DNA of 64,000 nt from Marivivens aquimaris (GTDB lineage Bacteria > Pseudomonadota > Alphaproteobacteria > Rhodobacterales > Rhodobacteraceae), in assembly GCF_015220045.1 (NCBI RefSeq), contig NZ_JADBGB010000001.1, positions 1,703,001-1,767,000 of the forward strand, read 5' to 3'. Positions 14,929 to 23,245 of this stretch are shown piece after piece; within the stretch, counting starts at the first letter, position 1; the number at the start of each line of letters is the position of its first letter. The notes below the pieces were generated by a model that was not told where the DNA came from, did not search any database, and saw only the letters and a list, made by a program, of their open reading frames with translations. Position numbers and translations under genes: made by a program.

Positions 14929-15813
14929 TCAGGGCTGCTGCAACCTCCGCTGAGTATATGGCATGTCAGTCATCTCGCGCTGCGTGATCGCCTCCAACCT
15001 GATCGCCCGCTGTCCGGCGAGCTGCCCGAGCCGCGCTTGCCCGACCTGCCTGCCGCCTGGTCCTTCAAGCGAGACCGCCTCTACCCCCGCACCCGAAAGC
15101 GGCAGCACATCACCGACCGACAGCCGCGCAATCTGCGTAATCGGAACGCTGATCCGCGACAGCACGACTTTGATCGACGCGGAGGAGGCCATCACCTGCG
15201 CCTCCAGCATCTCCTGCCAGTCGCTGTTCACTTCATCGACGACAGCGACCTGAGGCTCCGGTAGCGCAACCCAGATAATTCCGTCGCGGCCCGCCACCAG
15301 CGACAGCGTGAGCCGCACGACCGAATAGCGAATGTCATCGAATTCCATCGCCAATGTTCGCGGACTGGCAATCGGACGACCTGTTGCCGCCCCAACGATC
15401 AAGTCTGCCAATTCGGTGCCTTCGCAATATTCTATCAGTTCCGCCAAAAGCTGCTGCACGAATACCGCGTTCAAGGCATGGTCCGCGCGGGTGACCTCCC
15501 GCGACGGCGCGTCCTTCGGCATCACCTGCCCCGAGGTGCGCGTTTCCACCACTGCCGCGCGCATTTGAAGGTCGAGGCCGACGAACCCGACCGCCTCGCC
15601 GCCTCGCACGCATTGAACCAGCAGAGTGTCTTCGGCCAGCGCCCCTGCCAGCTCGTCAATTGTCATGCCTGATTGTTCGACGTCGGCCACCACCGCCGAC
15701 ATCCCGATAGATCGCTCAGCCGCTCGCTCTGCCGCCAATCTGAGCGCGCGGACTGGCGTCAGATATACCCTGTCTGGTGGTTCCGCTTTGTCTCGCAGCA
15801 TTTGCCTGATCAT
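14929..15813 (-). CDS. FliM/FliN-like protein with C-terminal SpoA domain
   Basis: The 294-aa protein has a FliM-like middle region (PVRALRLAAERAAERSIGMS onward) and a C-terminal SpoA domain (VVLSRISVPITQIARLSVGD, then an RLGQLAGQRAIRL-type end). FliM forms the flagellar C-ring and binds CheY-P. The usual N-terminal CheY-binding helix (LSQxEIDALL) is not visible; the chain begins MIRQMLRDKAEPP. GAGG five bases upstream favours the second of two adjacent ATGs. No flagellar genes are nearby. It is 54 bp downstream of the transporter-kinase gene on the same strand and may share its operon, which also contains a CheY-like receiver protein. It could be the cell's main FliM or a specialised paralogue. 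Confidence 0.72.
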   Translation of the reverse strand: MIRQMLRDKAEPPDRVYLTPVRALRLAAERAAERSIGMSAVVADVEQSGMTIDELAGALAEDTLLVQCVRGGEAVGFVGLDLQMRAAVVETRTSGQVMPKDAPSREVTRADHALNAVFVQQLLAELIEYCEGTELADLIVGAATGRPIASPRTLAMEFDDIRYSVVRLTLSLVAGRDGIIWVALPEPQVAVVDEVNSDWQEMLEAQVMASSASIKVVLSRISVPITQIARLSVGDVLPLSGAGVEAVSLEGPGGRQVGQARLGQLAGQRAIRLEAITQREMTDMPYTQRRLQQP

Positions 15814-15867
15814 CATCGCCTCTTTGCCAACCCGAGACCGATGTATCAGAGCGAACTTACCATCCGG

Positions 15868-18534
15868 TTAATCCACCGGTGGCAACACCACGCGGAACGC
15901 GGCCCCGCCCTGCCCCGGCAGATACGCGATCTCTCCGCCCAGACGGGTCATGATCTCGCGGCAGATCGCGAGGCCAAGGCCCGCGCCGCCTGCTTTACGC
16001 GCATCCGTAAGCCGGGAGAATTTCTCGAAAATAACCTGTTGGTTCTGCTTCGCGATGCCGCTTCCGTTGTCAATGAAATCGACGACGGCGCGCTCACCGA
16101 TCTGGCGACTGACGATCCTGAGAACGGGCTTTTCATCATCACAATATTTCTGCGCATTCGCGATAAGATTGATGAAAACCTGCGTTAAACGGTCGACGTC
16201 GGTGTAGAGCGCGACATTCTCCTCCGTCGGACGCCGCTTGATCGCCATCGCCTGCCCTGACCCCGTCGCAGAGACCGCCTGATCGATCAGATCGCGCAAG
16301 GTACCGTGTTGCATATTCAGCGTCACCTGACCGTTTTCCAGTACGCTCAAATCAAGCAGATCGTCCAGCAGACGGGTCAGGCGCACCGCCTCGGCGTGGA
16401 TGATGCCTGAATAGCGCACCGTCTGATCCGCCGTCATGTCACCGTCCCGCAGGATCTCTGAAAAAGAACGGATCGAGGTCATGGGCGTGCGCAGTTCATG
16501 ACTGATCTGGGACAGAAACGCGTCCTTCTGGATCGACAATTGGGTCAGCTTTTCATTCGCCTCGCGGAGCTGAAGTGCGGTGCGCTCCTGCTCTGCCGAC
16601 TTGGCCTCCAACCTGTTCGAGTATTCGAGAATTTGGGCGGCCTCATCCGCCACCGCGATGAGGTCTTCGACTGAGACACTGACACCTTGCGTCAACTGCC
16701 CGACCATCGCATGAGCGGTCGCAGCGCCAACGGAGCCCGCAAGTTCGCGCTCCAAATGCGCGACGAAATCCGGCGTCACATCAGGCAGATAGCTGGCCTT
16801 CCCTTGCAACTGAGCCTCGCGCTGGAACAATGCCTGCGCCTCCCCCGCACCAAGGATGCGTTGCGCCATGACCAGCAGGTCCTCGGCCTCGGCGGTCGAT
16901 TGCGTCCACGCGCGGGCGCCTTGGGAATGCTCGAAAACATTGACGAACTGCGCGCCCTGAAGGCGTTCGAGCGGCTGCGGGAATGTCAGCACCGAAACGA
17001 CAAAAAAGATCGTTGTGTTCAGGATCATCGACCACAGGATCGCATGAAGCTGCGGGTCGATGCCGTCGATCCCGAAGAGCGCATAGGGCCGCAGATACCG
17101 CAGCCCGAGCGGGCCGTTTTCGAACACGGCGGCGGGCACCACGGCGTCCGGCCCGAACGATGGCAGCAGCAGCGTCCACGTCCAGACGACAAAGCCAACG
17201 CCGATGCCCGCGACAGCGCCCCAGCGAGTCGCGCCGCGCCAGAACAGGCCGCCGATGAGCGCGGGCAGGATCTGCGCGACGCCGGTGAAACTGATGAGGC
17301 CGATCGCGGCGAGCGCGGCAGAACCCCCAGACAGCAGGTAATAGACGTAGCCAAGCAGCAGCACCCCGCCGATGGACAGACGGCGCGCGCCGATGACAAG
17401 TTGCCGGACGTCGCCGGATACCATCGCGCCCGCGCCTCGGGACGTCAGCCAGATCGGGGTGACGATGTGGTTCGAAATCATCGTCGCCAGCGCAATCGTC
17501 GCCACGATGACCATCGAGGTTGCGGACGACAGCCCCCCGAGGAAGGAGAAGATCGCGAGGAAACTCTGCCCTTCGGCCAGTGGTAGGGTCAGCACGAAGA
17601 GGTCGGGGTTGGAGCCCGCGGGCAAGCGGTCGAGGCCCACAACGGCAATCGGCACCACGAAAAGGCTCATGAGCATGAGGTAAAGTGGGAAGGCCCAGCT
17701 CGCCATCAACAGGTTGTTTTCGTCAGCGTTTTCAACGACCAACACTTGGAACATGCGCGGCAAGGTGAGGAACGCTGCGCCCGCGAGGAACGTCAGACCA
17801 ACCCAGCGACCGGAGTGCTGATCCCACTCTGCAATCGGGGATTTGTCGATGAGCTCGAGTGTCGGGCCGATGCCGCCCGCGACGCCCCAGACAACGAAAA
17901 TGCCGACGGCCAATAGCGCGAAGAGCTTCACCACCGCCTCCACCGCAATCGCGATGACGATACCGTGGTGCCGTTCATTGGCGTCGAGGTTCCGCGTGCC
18001 GAAGACAATGGTAAAGATGGCGAGGCCAACGGCAACCCAAAGCGTTGCGCGGTCAAGGTCGTCGGTCACCCATCCCTGCCCTGCGCTCTGCGAAAAGACC
18101 GCGATGGACTGCGTAACGGACTGGAGTTGCAGCGCCACGTAGGGCGTCGCCGCGACGACCATCAGCAGCGTCACCATGACGCCCAGAGCTGTCGATTTGC
18201 CGAAACGCGATGAAATCAGGTCGGCGATTGAGGTGATGCGATGCATCCGTCCGATCCGCACCAGTTTTCGTAGCACCCACCACCAGCCGATCATCACGAC
18301 CGTCGGGCCAAGGTAGATCGTCAGGTACTCCAGCCCCGAGCGGGCCGCATAGCCGACCGCGCCATAGAACGTCCACGCGGTGCAGTAGATCGATAAAGAC
18401 AGAGTGTAGATGATCGGCGAGCGAAGCCATTTGCCCTTGCCCTTTGCCGCGCTGCGTTCGGCTGCGAACGCGATGACGAACAGGAAGGCGACGTAAAAGA
18501 CCGCGACGAAGACAAGGAACTGGAACGACACCAT
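15868..18534 (-). CDS. Sodium:solute symporter-histidine kinase fusion (CrbS/CbrA-like sensor)
   Basis: The 888-aa membrane kinase has an N-terminal SLC5/SSF transporter domain with 12-13 helices (about 1-510). This is followed by a STAC-type linker (TPDFVAHLERELAGSVGAA), a short coiled coil, a HisKA domain with the phospho-His in FLSQISHELRTP (about residue 675), and an ATPase domain (N box NLIANAQKY, G boxes DNGSGI and GGAGLGLAI). No PAS domain is evident. Relatives are CbrA and CrbS; CrbS/CrbR controls acetyl-CoA synthetase in Vibrio and Pseudomonas. The start overlaps the stop of a small membrane protein (TGATG), and a response regulator lies upstream in the operon. Because acs is nearby, acetate or related carboxylate sensing is the leading guess. 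Confidence 0.88.
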   Translation of the reverse strand: MVSFQFLVFVAVFYVAFLFVIAFAAERSAAKGKGKWLRSPIIYTLSLSIYCTAWTFYGAVGYAARSGLEYLTIYLGPTVVMIGWWWVLRKLVRIGRMHRITSIADLISSRFGKSTALGVMVTLLMVVAATPYVALQLQSVTQSIAVFSQSAGQGWVTDDLDRATLWVAVGLAIFTIVFGTRNLDANERHHGIVIAIAVEAVVKLFALLAVGIFVVWGVAGGIGPTLELIDKSPIAEWDQHSGRWVGLTFLAGAAFLTLPRMFQVLVVENADENNLLMASWAFPLYLMLMSLFVVPIAVVGLDRLPAGSNPDLFVLTLPLAEGQSFLAIFSFLGGLSSATSMVIVATIALATMISNHIVTPIWLTSRGAGAMVSGDVRQLVIGARRLSIGGVLLLGYVYYLLSGGSAALAAIGLISFTGVAQILPALIGGLFWRGATRWGAVAGIGVGFVVWTWTLLLPSFGPDAVVPAAVFENGPLGLRYLRPYALFGIDGIDPQLHAILWSMILNTTIFFVVSVLTFPQPLERLQGAQFVNVFEHSQGARAWTQSTAEAEDLLVMAQRILGAGEAQALFQREAQLQGKASYLPDVTPDFVAHLERELAGSVGAATAHAMVGQLTQGVSVSVEDLIAVADEAAQILEYSNRLEAKSAEQERTALQLREANEKLTQLSIQKDAFLSQISHELRTPMTSIRSFSEILRDGDMTADQTVRYSGIIHAEAVRLTRLLDDLLDLSVLENGQVTLNMQHGTLRDLIDQAVSATGSGQAMAIKRRPTEENVALYTDVDRLTQVFINLIANAQKYCDDEKPVLRIVSRQIGERAVVDFIDNGSGIAKQNQQVIFEKFSRLTDARKAGGAGLGLAICREIMTRLGGEIAYLPGQGGAAFRVVLPPVD

Positions 18535-18803
18535 CAGCGCTTGTCCTGCTGCGGCAGGCTATCGGGTTCGATGCCCAAATATCGGGCAAGCACGCCCGCG
18601 ATGACGATGAGCGCGACCCAGAGGACAAAGAGGTAAATCAGCGCGGCGGACGTGAAGTATCCACTTCCCTCACCTTTCGGCCAGAGAAGTGGCAGAAACA
18701 TCAGCAGCAGACCCGCAATCGGCATCACGCGCATCACGTCCCGAATGCGCCGTCTGCGATAGCTTGAGCGTTCGAGGAAGGTCAGTTTCTTGGGCGCAGC
18801 CAT
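18534..18803 (-). CDS. Small two-helix membrane protein coupled to the symporter-kinase
   Basis: The 89-aa protein has a basic N-terminus (LERSSYRRRRIRDV) and two transmembrane helices (about 27-43 and 52-73). It is translationally coupled to the kinase by a one-base stop/start overlap and lies 10 bp after the receiver gene. Small two-helix subunits often precede SSF transporters (for instance the DUF485 protein before ActP), so a subunit or stabiliser of the symporter domain is plausible. I do not recognise the exact family. Confidence 0.65.
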   Translation of the reverse strand: MAAPKKLTFLERSSYRRRRIRDVMRVMPIAGLLLMFLPLLWPKGEGSGYFTSAALIYLFVLWVALIVIAGVLARYLGIEPDSLPQQDKR

Positions 18804-18813
18804 CGGGCGGGCC

Positions 18814-19182
18814 TCAGTCGGCGACCAGTGTGCGGACGCTCTCGATCACCTCGGCGTTCGAAAACGGCTTGGTCATGAACTGGGTGACACCAAGCCGCTC
18901 TGCCATTTCGCGGTCGCGGGTCTGGCCCCTCGCCGTGAGCATAAGTACAGGGATTTCATGGGTTTCGCCGTCTGCACGCAGGTCGCGCAGGATGTCGAAA
19001 CCGCTTTTCCCCGGGAGCATCACATCAAGGATAATGAGGTCCGGCGGCATCGCCTTGATCTTGTTGTTGGCAGTTTCGCCGTCTGCATGGGTATGCACCG
19101 TCCATCCGTCTCGCGACAGAATGAAACTGATGGCTTCAATAATATTCGGTTCATCCTCGATAACGAGAACACGTTTCCCCAT
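18814..19182 (-). CDS. Receiver-only response regulator (CheY-like)
   Basis: The 122-aa protein is one receiver domain with the acidic pocket (IEDEP), phospho-acceptor Asp in LIILDVMLPG (about 53), Thr in MLTARG and Lys in MTKPFS. It ends right after the domain, with no DNA-binding output. It is first in the operon with the small membrane protein and the SSF-kinase, so it is the likely phosphorylation partner of that kinase. CrbR/CbrB partners of such kinases normally carry an HTH or sigma-54 output, so signal transfer here must pass through another protein. Confidence 0.88.
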   Translation of the reverse strand: MGKRVLVIEDEPNIIEAISFILSRDGWTVHTHADGETANNKIKAMPPDLIILDVMLPGKSGFDILRDLRADGETHEIPVLMLTARGQTRDREMAERLGVTQFMTKPFSNAEVIESVRTLVAD

Positions 19183-19266
19183 GCGTCAGCCCCTCCCAAG
19201 ACTTCGGCTCCCCTCTGATTAGAGCCGACTATCAATGGATTGGCTAGCCGAGTCAAAGCAATCAGA

Positions 19267-20550
19267 TCAATTCGGAGCCTCATTGAGGATCGACGGCTCG
19301 CGTCTGGTGCGGCAACCGCTCCGCGAGCACACACGGCAGGCCACGCCGACGGGGTCCGCAGGCTGGCCGGAGGGCGCAATGGCCCGCACGAGCATAGTCG
19401 CTTCAAGCGTGGGCGGGGCATCGAAACTGGCAGGACCAACGGGGCTGGCGATAGCAAAGCAGCGGAACCGCCCTCCCCCTTCGACGGGAAGCTGCACATC
19501 ACGACGGATGGGCTGCATCGGCTGGGTAAAGGCACGGAACGCAGGCCAGAGCGGGCAGACAGCGGAACGCGGCAGGCCAAAGCCGGTGATCTGCTTCTGT
19601 ATAAGTATAGTGCCGGACCCATCGAGGATCACGAGCCCGAATTCAGGATGGCCAAGATCTACGGGCAGTGTCGCAAGGCGGCGCATCGCGGCGCTGAGCT
19701 GGACACGGAACCGGTCGGCGAGCAGCGCGGGGTCGTGGTTCAGCTCCATTGCACTTGCGCTGAAATCTTCGAGCGGCATCGCCTGCGCGTGGTCCTTATA
19801 TACGCGCCGGAATTCGGACAGCAGCGCGGACGCCGCTTTCGACCTTAAAGTCGGCGCGTGCTGGGGCGAGCCGTCCCCTTCGAGATAGGGCAAATGAAAC
19901 GACTGCGCGTCGAGATAGGCTTCGACCTCTTCCTGTGGGGACATGGCGACCGAGCCCTCGTCGCTCGGCGCATCGAGGTAAGCCACCAGAGCGCGGGACG
20001 CATCGGCGAGACGCTGGCTATCCTCATAGATGTTGCGGTGGAAGCGGCGCTGCCAGTCACGGTCCACTTCTTCTTCTCCCACCAGAATGGATGAGGCGGA
20101 GCGGATCGACGTGGCGGACGAGATGACTTCGTGCAGTGATGTCGCCAGTTGCGGATCGTGCGCGAGGCGGTCTGTCAAAGCCTTTACACGGGTCTCAAGG
20201 TCGTTGATGCGCCGCGCCTGACGGACCACGAGGTTGGACCAGCCAGTAAAACGTCCCGCGAAATCTTCGGTCCGGCCCAGTTCGGCACCGGCTGCGCGGT
20301 CAGCGGCAGCGGCCTCGCGCAACTGGTCAAGCAGTGCGGTTTCGGCACCTTCGACCAGCGATGAGGGGTCGGTTTTCATCTCCCGCGCGAGGTCGTTGAG
20401 CAGTTTACCTCCGATTCTGCGGCGGTTGTGCTCGATCAGATTGAGGTATGACGCCGAAATTCCGACCTTTTCCGCAAGTTCAGATTGCTTGATCCCCAGA
20501 TCTGTTCGTCTTTCGCGAATTCTGGAACCCGTGAGCTGGCGCTGCGGCAT
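19267..20550 (-). CDS. XRE-type regulator with ScfR-like (short-chain fatty acyl-CoA regulator) C-terminus
   Basis: The 427-aa regulator has an N-terminal Cro/CI helix-turn-helix (about 5-65, KQSELAEKVGISASYLNLIE), a middle domain resembling the degenerate IrrE-like part of RamB/PccR-type proteins, and a C-terminal cysteine cluster, GVACRVCSRSGCRTRREPS. Known members control acetate, propionyl-CoA and isobutyryl-CoA genes. The middle region lacks an HExxH peptidase motif. The start at 20550 has AGGGA six bases upstream; a GTG at 20586 would extend it but has no support. It is divergent from the ABC operon at 20781, and two copies of an unusual motif lie between them, so direct control of that operon is probable. 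Confidence 0.8.
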   Translation of the reverse strand: MPQRQLTGSRIRERRTDLGIKQSELAEKVGISASYLNLIEHNRRRIGGKLLNDLAREMKTDPSSLVEGAETALLDQLREAAAADRAAGAELGRTEDFAGRFTGWSNLVVRQARRINDLETRVKALTDRLAHDPQLATSLHEVISSATSIRSASSILVGEEEVDRDWQRRFHRNIYEDSQRLADASRALVAYLDAPSDEGSVAMSPQEEVEAYLDAQSFHLPYLEGDGSPQHAPTLRSKAASALLSEFRRVYKDHAQAMPLEDFSASAMELNHDPALLADRFRVQLSAAMRRLATLPVDLGHPEFGLVILDGSGTILIQKQITGFGLPRSAVCPLWPAFRAFTQPMQPIRRDVQLPVEGGGRFRCFAIASPVGPASFDAPPTLEATMLVRAIAPSGQPADPVGVACRVCSRSGCRTRREPSILNEAPN

Positions 20551-20578
20551 GGCTGATCCCTGAGCAATTTCATTACCT

Positions 20579-20596
20579 TTCTGCACTTGCGAGAAA
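20579..20596. promoter_or_regulatory. Repeated motif, copy 1 (TTCTGCACTTG-N1-GAGAAA)
   Basis: This copy lies 28 bp upstream of the ScfR-like gene's start codon. The 11-mer is repeated exactly at 20656-20666 and the GAGAAA follows in both. Candidate binding site for the ScfR-like regulator. Confidence 0.5.
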
Positions 20597-20655
20597 AGCT
20601 TTTTACAATGTGTACCATCGTATTGTGATTTTCTTTACAAAAAAATCGTTCTCTC

Positions 20656-20674
20656 TTCTGCACTTGTTGAGAAA
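20656..20674. promoter_or_regulatory. Repeated motif, copy 2 (TTCTGCACTTG-N2-GAGAAA)
   Basis: The second copy lies 77 bp from the first in the same direct orientation, 107 bp before the ABC substrate-binding protein start. A short inverted repeat GCATT-GTAA-AATGC (20703-20716) lies between it and that gene. Confidence 0.5.
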
Positions 20675-20780
20675 TTTTCGAACCCGACACTCTAATGGAG
20701 GAGCATTGTAAAATGCATCAACACGTGCCGTCGCAGGGAAGAGGAGCCCGGTGACGGAGTCCACGCAAAGGGAGGATTTT

Positions 20781-22124
20781 ATGTCCATCAAGAATATCTC
20801 GCGTCGCGGCCTGCTGCGCACCGGTGCGGTAACCGCCGGTGGCCTTGCACTGCCGACGATCTTTACCTCGAGCGCCAGCGCGTACACGAACGAGCCGACC
20901 GGCTCGAGCGTCAAGCTGGGCTTCAACGTTCCGCAGACTGGCCCTTACGCCGAAGAAGGTCTCGACGAACTGCGCGCATTCGAGCTCGCTGTCGAACACC
21001 TGAACGGTGAAGGCGACGGCGGTATGCTGAGCACCTTCTCGTCGAAGGAACTTCAGGGCAACGGTATCCTCGGCAAGAAAGTCGAGTTCGTCACCGGTGA
21101 CACCCAGACCAAGTCGGACGTGGCACGTACCTCGGCCCAGTCGATGATCCAGAAAGACGGCGTCGTCATGGTTTCGGGCGGTTCGTCCTCGGGCGTGGCT
21201 GTTGCTGTGCAGGGTCTGTGTCAGGAAGCTGGCGTGATCTTCATGGCCGCTCTGACCCACTCGAACGACACCACCGGTAAGGACAAGAAGGCCAACGGCT
21301 TCCGTTACTTCTTCAACGCTTACATGTCGGGCGCAGCTCTGGCTCCGGTTCTGAGCAACGCATACGGCAACGAGCGCCGCGCTTATCACCTGACCGCCGA
21401 CTACACTTGGGGTTGGACGCAGGAAGAGTCGATCAAGGCTTCGACCGAAGCTCTCGGCTGGGAAACCGTCGAAACCGTCCGTACTCCGGTCGGCGCAGGC
21501 GACTTCTCGTCCTATATCGCTCCGGTTCTGAACTCGGGCGCAGACGTGCTCATCCTGAACCACTACGGCGGGGACATGGTGAACTCGCTGACCCAAGCTG
21601 TTCAGTTCGGTCTGCGTGACAAGCAGGTCAACGGCAAGAACTTCGAAATCATCGTTCCGCTCTATTCGGAGCTTATGGCAGAAGGCGCCGGCTCGAACAT
21701 TCAGGGCGTTTACGGTTCGATGAACTGGAACTGGCAGCTGCAGGATCCGGGCACTCAGGCCTTCGTTCAGTCGTTCGGCAAGAAGTACGGCCGTCCGCCG
21801 TCGGGTTCGGCACACACCTCCTATGTACAGACCCTTCTGTACGCGGATGCGGTCACCCGCGCAGGCACCTTCAACCCGTGCGGCGTTGTCGAAGCTCTCG
21901 AAGACTTCGAGTTCGACGGTCTGGGCATCGGTAGCACCTACTACCGCGGCGCCGACCACCAGTGCTTCAAGGACGTTCTCGTCATGAAGGGCGCTGACAA
22001 CCCGACCAACCAGTACGACACCCTCGAAATCGTGGAAGTCACCCCGCGTTCGCAGGTCGAGTACGAACCCGATCACCCGATGTTCGCCGGCGGCGAACTG
22101 GGCGAGTGCAACCCGGGCGCATAA
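20781..22124 (+). CDS. ABC transporter substrate-binding protein (amide/branched-chain type), Tat-exported
   Basis: The 447-aa protein has a twin-arginine signal (SRRGLLRTG near residue 7) and a two-lobed type I periplasmic binding fold (VKLGFNVPQTGPYAEEGLDE, then VMVSGGSSSGVAVAVQGL). It belongs to the HAAT family that includes LivJ/LivK, UrtA and AmiC. GGAGG five bases before the ATG at 20781 fixes the start. The ligand is unclear. The linked acetyl-CoA synthetase and ScfR-like regulator point to a short-chain carboxylate or a compound giving acetate, while urea or branched-chain amino acids are alternatives by family. Codon usage looks highly adapted, as expected for an abundant periplasmic protein. 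Confidence 0.85.
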   Translation: MSIKNISRRGLLRTGAVTAGGLALPTIFTSSASAYTNEPTGSSVKLGFNVPQTGPYAEEGLDELRAFELAVEHLNGEGDGGMLSTFSSKELQGNGILGKKVEFVTGDTQTKSDVARTSAQSMIQKDGVVMVSGGSSSGVAVAVQGLCQEAGVIFMAALTHSNDTTGKDKKANGFRYFFNAYMSGAALAPVLSNAYGNERRAYHLTADYTWGWTQEESIKASTEALGWETVETVRTPVGAGDFSSYIAPVLNSGADVLILNHYGGDMVNSLTQAVQFGLRDKQVNGKNFEIIVPLYSELMAEGAGSNIQGVYGSMNWNWQLQDPGTQAFVQSFGKKYGRPPSGSAHTSYVQTLLYADAVTRAGTFNPCGVVEALEDFEFDGLGIGSTYYRGADHQCFKDVLVMKGADNPTNQYDTLEIVEVTPRSQVEYEPDHPMFAGGELGECNPGA

Positions 22125-22139
22125 TCACCCATCAATAGG

Positions 22140-22190
22140 CCGGCCACAGAAATCTGTGGCCGGTCCCTGCCCCCGCTGCGTTGCGGGGGC
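22140..22190 (+). promoter_or_regulatory. Two tandem RNA hairpins between the binding-protein gene and the permease genes
   Basis: Hairpin one is CCGGCCACAG / CTGTGGCCGG (22140-22163, loop AAAT). Hairpin two is GCCCCCGC / GCGGGGGC (22169-22190). Neither has a T-run, so they probably stabilise the 5' part of the mRNA or cause partial attenuation. That gives more binding protein than transporter. Confidence 0.65.
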
Positions 22191-22219
22191 TTAGTCACAC
22201 CCAAGCCAGGGCGGGGACC

Positions 22220-23242
22220 ATGGACGCTATTATCCTGCAACTCTTCAACGGCCTCGAGAAAGGATCCGCTTACGCGTTGATCGCTCTTGGTCTGACACTC
22301 ATCTTCGGCACGCTCGGCGTGGTGAACTTCGCCCACGGCGCGCTGTTCATGATCGGCGCGTTCTGTGCCGTTACTCTCAGCCGTATCTTCCAGATCAGCT
22401 TCGTCACCGAAGACCCGACGCAGACGGACTTCCTCGGTAATCCGCTGCAGGTCGAAACTCCGTATGTAGAAAAGTGGTTCGGCGCCGACGCAGGTGCGTG
22501 GATGATCGACTACTCGGTTCCGCTGTCCATCCTGCTGACCATTCCGGTGATGCTGCTGGTGGGCTACGTCATGGAACGCGGCCTCATCAAGCACTTCTAT
22601 AAGCGTCCCCACGCCGACCAGATCCTCGTGACCTTCGGCCTTGCGATCGTGCTTCAGGAAGTCGTCCGCTACTTCTACGGCGCGAACCCGATCCAGACGA
22701 CTTCGCCGTCGGACTACTCGGGCACCGTCAACATCGGCGCGATGTTCGGCATGCAGATCTTCTATCCGGTCTGGCGTCTCGTTTACTTCTTCTTCTCGGC
22801 TATCGTGATTGGCGGCGTGTTTGCTTTCCTGCAGTTCACCACCTTCGGGATGGTAGTCCGTGCAGGTATGGCTGACCGCGAAACCGTTGGTCTGCTGGGC
22901 ATCGACATCGACAAGCGCTTCACCCTGATGTTCGGCATCGCGGCGTCTGTCGCGGGTCTGGCTGGCGTGATGTATGCACCGATCCTGTCCCCGAACTACC
23001 ACATGGGCATGGACTTCCTCGTGCTGTCCTTCGTCGTGGTGGTTGTCGGCGGCATGGGCTCGCTGCCTGGCGCTGTCGCTGCGGGCTTCCTGCTGGGCAT
23101 CCTGCAGTCCTTCGCCTCGCTCAACGAAGTCAAGGCGATCATCCCCGGCATCGACCAGATCATCATCTACGTTGTCGCGATCGTCATTCTACTCACCCGT
23201 CCGCGTGGCCTTCTGGGTCGTCGCGGCGTGATGGAGGAATAA
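22220..23242 (+). CDS. ABC transporter permease, LivH/UrtB-type
   Basis: The 340-aa membrane protein has about eight to nine helices and the LivH-type opening LQLFNGLEKGSAYALIALGL, followed by LIFGTLGVVNFAHG, a hallmark of branched-chain/urea permeases. The start at 22220 (GTG-free ATG after GGGGACC) gives the canonical N-terminus. A 30-residue insertion after TM2 (about 68-95, including EDPTQTDFLGNPLQ) is longer than in E. coli LivH. It is second in the operon, four bp before the LivM-type gene. Confidence 0.88.
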   Translation: MDAIILQLFNGLEKGSAYALIALGLTLIFGTLGVVNFAHGALFMIGAFCAVTLSRIFQISFVTEDPTQTDFLGNPLQVETPYVEKWFGADAGAWMIDYSVPLSILLTIPVMLLVGYVMERGLIKHFYKRPHADQILVTFGLAIVLQEVVRYFYGANPIQTTSPSDYSGTVNIGAMFGMQIFYPVWRLVYFFFSAIVIGGVFAFLQFTTFGMVVRAGMADRETVGLLGIDIDKRFTLMFGIAASVAGLAGVMYAPILSPNYHMGMDFLVLSFVVVVVGGMGSLPGAVAAGFLLGILQSFASLNEVKAIIPGIDQIIIYVVAIVILLTRPRGLLGRRGVMEE

Positions 23243-23245
23243 TCC

